A DNA stretch of 5,805 nucleotides, taken from Pseudomonadota bacterium. GTDB taxonomy: Bacteria; Pseudomonadota; Gammaproteobacteria; Burkholderiales; Burkholderiaceae_B. The position numbers and the translations under genes were made by a program. Below the pieces are notes generated by a model that saw only the letters and a list, made by a program, of their open reading frames with translations, was not told the origin of the DNA and made no database searches. Position 1 is the first letter of the stretch, and each line of letters starts with the position of its first letter. Location: assembly GCA_023432075.1 (NCBI GenBank), contig JAEYVD010000088.1, positions 1 through 5,805 of the forward strand, given 5' to 3'. Shown here in pieces: positions 1 to 3,874 of this stretch.

Positions 1-469
1 CGCCGGCCTGCAGGTCGTCGATTTCCAGGGCGCCGCTGGCCGACAACGTGACCCGGTCGGTCAGGTTGACCAGGCCGATGGTGTTCGGCCCCAGAATGCG
101 CATGGCGCCAGCGGCCTCGCGCAGCGCTTGCTGGCGGCGAGCGCCCTCCTCGCCGCTTTCCGAGTATCCGCTTGCCAGCACGATGGCCGCGCCCGTGCCG
201 ATGGCGGACAGCTCGCGAACGGCCTGCTGCGTGCGCTCGGCGCCCAGCACCACGATGGCGACGTCGGGCGCCTGCGGCAGCGAGCGGATATCGGGGTAGC
301 AACGCAAGCCGTCGATCTCGGACGCCTTCGGGTTGACGGGGTAGATGCTGCCCTGAAACCCGTGCTTGCGCAGGTAGGCCACGGGCCGGCCCGAGGTCTT
401 GGCGGGGTCCGCCGACGCCCCGACCACTGCCACGCTGCGGGGCCGCAGCAGCTTGTCCAGCGCGCTCAC
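1..469 (-). CDS. Acyl-CoA synthetase (NDP-forming type), CoA-binding N-terminal part, cut by window edge
   Basis: Only the first 156 codons are present; the rest lies left of base 1. The protein opens with a Rossmann-type CoA-binding domain: LLRPRSVAVVGAS at residues 7-19, YPVNPK at 43-48, YPDIRSLPQAPDVAIV at 58-73, and a GPNTIGLVN turn at 127-135. These motifs are typical of the ADP/NDP-forming acyl-CoA synthetase family (succinyl-CoA synthetase alpha-like domain, in full-length members followed by a ligase and an ATP-grasp domain), which interconverts an acyl-CoA plus NDP and phosphate with the free acid, CoA and NTP. The start is a GTG whose bases overlap the TGA stop of the upstream hydratase gene (GTGA, 466-469), indicating one operon and translational coupling. 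GAGA in the hydratase 3' end is the only purine-rich stretch near it. Substrate cannot be told. A stand-alone CoA-binding protein is possible but less likely, because the reading frame stays open at the edge. Confidence 0.88.
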   Translation of the reverse strand, partial: MSALDKLLRPRSVAVVGASADPAKTSGRPVAYLRKHGFQGSIYPVNPKASEIDGLRCYPDIRSLPQAPDVAIVVLGAERTQQAVRELSAIGTGAAIVLASGYSESGEEGARRQQALREAAGAMRILGPNTIGLVNLTDRVTLSASGALEIDDLQAG

Positions 470-1287
470 GGCTTCTCTCCCTGGGCGCGGGCCGCCTGCG
501 CCTGCGCCATCTTTTTCAGAAACGCGGCCACGGCATCGCGGTGCTCGGCGCTGGTGTAGCAAATGCCTTGCGCCTGGCTGCCCATGGCGAACACCTGGTC
601 GGCCGTCAGTTCGAACGTCTGATCCAGGATCGACTTGCCCAGCGCCAACGCCGTGGCCGAGCCCTGGCTCAATTCCGCCGCCCATGCCTGGGCTGCCTCC
701 ACCTCGGTACCGGCCGGCACGAGCCGGTCGGCGATGCCCAGTTGCAGGGCCTCCTGTGCCGCCACCTTGCGCCCGGAATAAATCAATTCCTTCGCGCGCG
801 CCAGGCCGACGCGGCGCGGCAGGAAATACATGCCGCCACCGTCCGGGATCAGGCCGCGCGCAATGTAGCTCCACGTGAACGAGGCGCTTTCGGACGCCAC
901 GATGAAATCGCAGCTGAGCGCCGTGTCCGCCCCCAGCCCCGCCGCCGCGCCGTTCACCGCCGCGATCGTCGGCTTGGGCATGTTGAACAGCAGCCCTTGC
1001 GCGTGGTGCACGCGCTGCTGGCGCGACCATCCGTTGAAACCGACCTCGCCCGCAGGCGCGTCCATCCTGCGCTGCATGCCGGCAATGTCGCCCCCTGCGC
1101 AGAATCCCTTGCCTTCGCCTGTCAGCACCAGCGCGCGGATCGCGCGGTCCTGTGCGACGTGCTCCAGCGCCTGGATCAATTCGCTGCGCATTGCGTCGCT
1201 GATCGCGTTGCGCTTGTCGGGGCGGTTCAGTGTCAGCGTCGCCACGCCGTCCCGCGTCTGCAGTCTGATGAATTCGTAGTCAGCCAA
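466..1287 (-). CDS. Enoyl-CoA hydratase/isomerase family protein (crotonase fold)
   Basis: This 273-residue cytoplasmic protein has the usual length and layout of the crotonase superfamily, which acts on acyl-CoA thioesters. Visible motifs are NRPDKRNAIS at 21-30, the first oxyanion-hole loop GFCAGGD at 61-67, the second NGAAAGLGADTALSCDF at 112-128, and GLIPDGGGMYFLPRRVG at 145-161. Aligned by eye to mitochondrial enoyl-CoA hydratase, the two catalytic glutamates are replaced by Asp121 and Tyr141. Asp149 sits in an IPD-GG motif like the one carrying the catalytic Asp of PaaG-type isomerases. The reaction may therefore be isomerisation or another crotonase chemistry rather than plain hydration (inference). 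The start is TTG, chosen because GGAG lies 7 bases upstream; no ATG fits the conserved N-terminus. The C-terminal tail (261-273) is Ala/Gln-rich and probably disordered. It is the first gene of a minus-strand operon with the acyl-CoA synthetase and diverges from an IclR regulator. Confidence 0.92.
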   Translation of the reverse strand: MADYEFIRLQTRDGVATLTLNRPDKRNAISDAMRSELIQALEHVAQDRAIRALVLTGEGKGFCAGGDIAGMQRRMDAPAGEVGFNGWSRQQRVHHAQGLLFNMPKPTIAAVNGAAAGLGADTALSCDFIVASESASFTWSYIARGLIPDGGGMYFLPRRVGLARAKELIYSGRKVAAQEALQLGIADRLVPAGTEVEAAQAWAAELSQGSATALALGKSILDQTFELTADQVFAMGSQAQGICYTSAEHRDAVAAFLKKMAQAQAARAQGEKP

Positions 1288-1294
1288 TTCCGTG

Positions 1295-1298
1295 CTCC
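1295..1298 (-). promoter_or_regulatory. Shine-Dalgarno site (GGAG) supporting the TTG start of the hydratase gene
   Basis: On the minus strand GGAG ends 7 bases before the TTG at 1287-1285, which is ideal spacing. The following codons read ADYEFI, a normal start for this family. The site decides the start codon, since no ATG or GTG is available nearby in frame. Confidence 0.7.
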
Positions 1299-1303
1299 GT
1301 CGT

Positions 1304-1323
1304 TTCCGGGGCCAGCCCCGGAA
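1304..1323. repeat. Perfect 20-bp GC-rich palindrome in the hydratase leader
   Basis: TTCCGGGGC is followed by CA and then its exact reverse complement GCCCCGGAA. As RNA from the minus strand it would fold to a hairpin of about 8 bp with a 4-base loop, ending five bases before the Shine-Dalgarno site of the hydratase gene. It could affect translation or mRNA stability, bind a protein, or be a copy of a dispersed genomic repeat; the window cannot decide. No U-run follows in either direction, so it is not an intrinsic terminator. Confidence 0.6.
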
Positions 1324-1372
1324 TCCACAACGGCTGCCGGGCTGGCAACACCGACAAGGTAGGCGCTACAGT

Positions 1373-1384
1373 GTGCAAATGCAC
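1373..1384. promoter_or_regulatory. Inverted repeat GTGCA-AA-TGCAC, candidate operator in the divergent region
   Basis: Two perfect 5-bp arms are separated by two bases, 33 bp upstream of the regulator start. Its centre (1378.5) is 21.5 bp from the centre of the next palindrome (1400), about two helical turns, so both would face the same side of DNA. A further TTGCAC at 1408-1413 is the inverse of GTGCAA at 1373-1378. Assignment as an IclR-protein site is inference from position and symmetry. Confidence 0.4.
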
Positions 1385-1390
1385 CGCCCT

Positions 1391-1409
1391 ATTTCCATCT
1401 AGTGGAATT
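1391..1409. promoter_or_regulatory. Inverted repeat TTCCA-N5-TGGAA, candidate IclR-family operator
   Basis: Arms TTCCA (1393-1397) and TGGAA (1403-1407) flank TCTAG; the outermost A/T pair (1391/1409) also matches. IclR-family operators are usually short palindromes of about 15 bp, and TTCCA/TGGAA half-sites resemble those described for IclR itself. It ends 8 bases before the regulator ATG, fitting autoregulation. GTGGAA at 1402-1407 may also be the weak ribosome-binding site of the regulator gene, so binding and translation signals would overlap. Confidence 0.5.
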
Positions 1410-1417
1410 GCACTGCC

Positions 1418-2227
1418 ATGCCCGCCGCCTCCGAATCCGCTACCGCTGCCAGCCGCCGCTTCTCCGGCGTCAGCCAGAACCGCTCGCTGGAACGCGGCCT
1501 GGAGATCCTTCGCGCGTTCAAGCCGGGCACGGACCTGCTGGGCAATGGCGATCTGGCCGAACGCACAGGCCTGTCGGCGGCGACGGTCAGCAGGCTGACG
1601 CAGACACTTGTGACCAGCGGCTTTCTGGAACACGACCGGCGCGCGCGCGCCTATCGCCTTGCCGCGCCGGTGCTCAGCCTGGGACACGCCATGCACGCCT
1701 CGTCCCCGTTGCTGCGCGCGGCCACGCCGCTGATGCGCGACCTCTCCGTCAAGCTGCGCCTGAACGTGGGCCTGGCCAGCGCCGATAGGGCCGAAATGGT
1801 CTACCTGGAATCCATCCGCTACAACCGCAAGGCGTCGCTGCGCACCATCGTCGCGGGCCAGCGGGTCCCGATCGAGCTGACGTCGCTGGGACGCGCCTAC
1901 CTGGCGACGCTGGATGCCGCCATGCGCGACGCGCTGCTGGACCAGATCCGCCGGGGCTATCGCAGCGTCACCTGGAAGCCGATCCGAGCGGACATCGACA
2001 GCGCCATCGCCAAGGTGGCGGCGCGGGGATACTGCGCGGCCTCTTGGCAGCCGGGCGTGGTGGCGCTGTCCACGCCGTTACGCCCGCTGGGCGGTCCGGC
2101 GCTGGCGCTGAATATCAGCCTCATCACCGACGACGCGCCATCGGCGGTGGCGCAGCGGCATGCCGCGCATTTGCTGGCGCTGAAAGCCGGCATCGAGCAC
2201 GAACTGGAAAGCCAGCGTCCCGTCTGA
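1418..2227 (+). CDS. IclR-family transcriptional regulator
   Basis: This 269-residue protein is a cytoplasmic DNA-binding regulator of normal IclR-family length. A winged helix-turn-helix occupies about residues 20-82: SLERGLEILRAF at 23-34, GDLAERTGLSAATVSRLTQTLVTSGFL at 44-70 with the recognition helix near 53-65, and the wing RRARAYRLA at 74-82. The C-terminal effector-binding domain runs from about 96 to 263 and includes the family-typical VYLESIR (128-134), GQRVPIELTSLGRAYLA (147-163), GYCAASWQPGVVALSTPLR (204-222) and ALNISL (230-235). The ATG start is preceded by only a weak GTGGAA about ten bases upstream. The first 20 residues are Ala/Ser-rich and not conserved in the family. It diverges from the hydratase/acyl-CoA synthetase operon and probably controls it; ligand, and whether it activates or represses, cannot be read from sequence. 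Confidence 0.93.
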   Translation: MPAASESATAASRRFSGVSQNRSLERGLEILRAFKPGTDLLGNGDLAERTGLSAATVSRLTQTLVTSGFLEHDRRARAYRLAAPVLSLGHAMHASSPLLRAATPLMRDLSVKLRLNVGLASADRAEMVYLESIRYNRKASLRTIVAGQRVPIELTSLGRAYLATLDAAMRDALLDQIRRGYRSVTWKPIRADIDSAIAKVAARGYCAASWQPGVVALSTPLRPLGGPALALNISLITDDAPSAVAQRHAAHLLALKAGIEHELESQRPV

Positions 2228-2269
2228 CGCTGCCCCCTGGGATTCCCTGATGCCGTCCGCGCCAACCGC

Positions 2270-2278
2270 TGATACAAT
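2270..2278 (+). promoter_or_regulatory. Extended -10 element (TG-A-TACAAT) of the sigma-factor gene promoter
   Basis: The site has the TGn extension and five of six matches to TATAAT. No convincing -35 hexamer lies 16-18 bases upstream, which is tolerated with an extended -10. Transcription would start near 2285, giving a leader of about 60 bases before the fecI-like ATG. It overlaps the Fur-box-like site, so Fur binding would block polymerase. Confidence 0.5.
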
Positions 2279-2294
2279 AAGAACCATTCTCAAT
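2276..2294. promoter_or_regulatory. Fur box upstream of the FecI-type sigma gene
   Basis: AATAAGAACCATTCTCAAT is a 19-bp, A/T-rich imperfect palindrome centred on base 2285, with six of nine paired positions symmetric, in an otherwise GC-rich region. It follows the layout of the Fur consensus GATAATGATAATCATTATC and resembles Fur sites found in Bordetella and Pseudomonas iron genes. Its overlap with the -10 region and its place before a sigma/anti-sigma/receptor set support iron repression by Fur. Confidence 0.75.
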
Positions 2295-2346
2295 CTCGAC
2301 ATCAGCCGTCCGGGATTGCCAACGTCTCCCCTTCCCCCGCACTTTC

Positions 2347-2859
2347 ATGACTCGCAGCCTGGCGCCGGATCACCACCCTGTGGGCGCACTTTATGTGGAC
2401 CATCACCGCTGGCTGGTGAACTGGCTGCGCAGAAAGCTGGGATGCGGCTTTGACGCCGCCGATATCGCGCAGGACACCTTTCATCGCCTGTTGGCCGCTC
2501 CCGAGCGCGCCCGCGGCCTGCAAGAGCCGCGCGCCTATCTGACGACGCTGGCGCACGGCCTGGCCGTGGACCACATCCGCCGGCGCAAGCTGGAGCGGGC
2601 CTATCTCGACGAGCTGGCCCTGCTGCCAGAAGCCCAAGCCCCGTCTCCTGAAACCCGCGCCCTTCTGCTCGAGACGCTGGTGCGCATCGACCGCATGCTG
2701 GATGGCCTGAACGCCAAGGCGAAGGCGGCGTTCCTGATGTCGCGGCTGGACGGCATGACCTATCCCGACATCGCGGCAACCCTGCGCGTGTCGGTGAGCT
2801 CTGTCGAAAAATACATGGCCGCCGCCATCCGTCATTGCTACGAATTGCGCTATGGCTGA
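2347..2859 (+). CDS. FecI-type ECF RNA polymerase sigma factor
   Basis: At 170 residues this has the standard length of iron-starvation ECF sigma factors. Sigma region 2 spans about residues 14-80: LYVDHHRWLVNWLRRKLG at 15-32, DAADIAQDTFHRLL at 36-49 (region 2.1/2.2, core binding) and EPRAYLTTLAHGLAVDHIRRRKLERAY at 60-86 (regions 2.3/2.4, -10 recognition). Sigma region 4 spans about 108-160 with the helix-turn-helix MTYPDIAATLRVSVSSVEKYMAAAI at 137-161 for -35 recognition. It directs polymerase to the promoter of its partner receptor gene. The ATG at 2347 agrees with the family N-terminus, but the bases before it are pyrimidine-rich (2321-2346) with no Shine-Dalgarno site, so translation may be weak or leaderless-like. 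The gene overlaps the next one by 8 bases, indicating coupled expression with its FecR-type regulator. A Fur box lies upstream. The siderophore signal is unknown, so no specific gene symbol is given. Confidence 0.93.
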   Translation: MTRSLAPDHHPVGALYVDHHRWLVNWLRRKLGCGFDAADIAQDTFHRLLAAPERARGLQEPRAYLTTLAHGLAVDHIRRRKLERAYLDELALLPEAQAPSPETRALLLETLVRIDRMLDGLNAKAKAAFLMSRLDGMTYPDIAATLRVSVSSVEKYMAAAIRHCYELRYG

Positions 2860-3775
2860 TCGCGCCGTGGTGCTGGATCGCGCCATTTCCTTTGCGGTGC
2901 GCCTGAACTCGGGCCACGCCGACGCCGCCGAGCACGAGGCGTGCCGCCGCTGGCGCGAGGCCGACGCCGAGCACGAGCGGGTCTGGCGCCAGTTGCAGGC
3001 GATCGAGACTGATCTGCGCGCGGTGTCCGGCTCGGCGGCGGCGTCCGCGCTGCGCGCCGCCCCCGCCCGTGGCCGCCGCCGTGTCCTTGCGGTGCTGGCG
3101 TTGGGAACGGTGGGCGCTGGCGCGACGCTGGCGTGGCGCGACGGCGCCTGGGATCGCATGACCGCCGACTACCGCAGCGGCGTGGGCGAGCGCCGCCAGT
3201 TCGCGCTGGAGGGTGGGGCCGAACTGTGGCTGAACACGGGCAGTGCCGTGCGGACCGACCCGGGCGGCCGACGCCTGACCCTGCTGGCCGGCGAGCTGCG
3301 CATGGACACGGGCGCGGCGCCCGCCCCATGGGAAGTGCGCACGCGCCAGGCACGTTTCACCGCCACGCAGGCGCGCTTTCTGCTGCGCCAGATCGAAGAC
3401 GCCACGCTGCTGGACATGCAGCGCGGCGACTTGCGCATCGCACCGGTGCGCGGCGCCGAATCGCGGGCCGAGCCGGGCGGCCGCTACCGCGTGACGGATT
3501 GGGATGCGCGGCGCGAACCCGCCCCGCCGTTCGACGCCGAAAGCTGGGCCGACGGCGTGCTGACCGTGCGCGGCATGCGGCTCGCGGACTTCCTGCAGGA
3601 ACTGTCGCGTTATCAGCGCGGCTGGATCAGCTGCGATCCCGCCGTGGCCGATCGGCGGGTGTCGGGTGTCTTCCTGCTGGACGACCTGCCGGGCGCGCTC
3701 AATACGCTGTCCCGCGCGCTGCCCACGCGGATCGAGCGCTACGCGGGCCTGTGGACCCGCGTACTGCCCGCCTGA
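2852..3775 (+). CDS. FecR-type transmembrane sigma-factor regulator (anti-sigma/sigma activator)
   Basis: The 307-residue protein has the three-part FecR plan. Residues 10-57 are the cytoplasmic sigma-binding domain (DUF4880 type) with the spaced tryptophans of ACRRWREADAEHERVWRQL (30-48). One hydrophobic segment lies at about 77-95, preceded by an Arg cluster, RGRRRVLAVLAL at 73-84. The periplasmic FecR domain covers about 105-200 with YRSGVGERRQFALEGGAELWLNTGSAV (107-133) and LLAGELRMDTG (144-154). The C-terminal part (about 232-307) has an STN-like region, GWISCDPAVADRRVSGVF (257-274), that in this family contacts the receptor's signalling domain. The family holds its sigma factor at the inner membrane and releases or activates it when the loaded receptor signals. 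The gene starts inside the 3' end of the sigma gene without a clear Shine-Dalgarno site, so it probably relies on translational coupling. The receptor gene follows after 99 bp. Confidence 0.92.
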   Translation: MADRAVVLDRAISFAVRLNSGHADAAEHEACRRWREADAEHERVWRQLQAIETDLRAVSGSAAASALRAAPARGRRRVLAVLALGTVGAGATLAWRDGAWDRMTADYRSGVGERRQFALEGGAELWLNTGSAVRTDPGGRRLTLLAGELRMDTGAAPAPWEVRTRQARFTATQARFLLRQIEDATLLDMQRGDLRIAPVRGAESRAEPGGRYRVTDWDARREPAPPFDAESWADGVLTVRGMRLADFLQELSRYQRGWISCDPAVADRRVSGVFLLDDLPGALNTLSRALPTRIERYAGLWTRVLPA

Positions 3776-3874
3776 ATGCCGTTACAACTTTTTGGCGGCG
3801 CCCTTTACGGGTTTTGGCGTCCTCGTTCGACATAGGGAATGACACCCCCCGTTTGAACCAGGATCGCCTACGTC
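3776..3874 (+). promoter_or_regulatory. FecR-receptor intergenic region with possible ECF-sigma promoter
   Basis: This 99-bp gap has a lower GC content than its neighbours. It holds an exact direct repeat TTTTGGCG (3790-3797 and 3812-3819, period 22 bp) and a CCTCGTTCGACAT stretch (3821-3833) that could supply the CGTT/CGAC-like -10 of an ECF promoter, with T-rich DNA upstream. Receptor genes of FecI systems normally have such a promoter here, but I cannot match a firm -35/-10 pair. No Fur box and no terminator hairpin are visible. AGGA at 3860-3863 lies 11 bases before the receptor ATG and is its likely, slightly distant, ribosome-binding site. Confidence 0.35.

Noticed and set aside
1304..1323. 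Palindrome as an intrinsic terminator
   Set aside because: No T-run follows on either strand and it lies between divergent genes, where no terminator is needed.
541..1362. 273-codon plus-strand open frame opposite the hydratase gene
   Set aside because: Arg/Ala/Gln-rich without domain; the minus strand holds clear crotonase motifs.
2228..2262. Terminator after the IclR gene
   Set aside because: Only a short GGGA-T-TCCC symmetry is visible, with no stable stem or T-run.
2302..3159. 285-codon minus-strand open frame opposite the sigma gene and fecR start
   Set aside because: No recognisable motif and it lies opposite a confident sigma factor.
3841..3850. Run of C residues before the receptor as a phase-variation tract
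   Set aside because: The run is only six C residues and lies in the untranslated leader; too short to support slippage as a claim.
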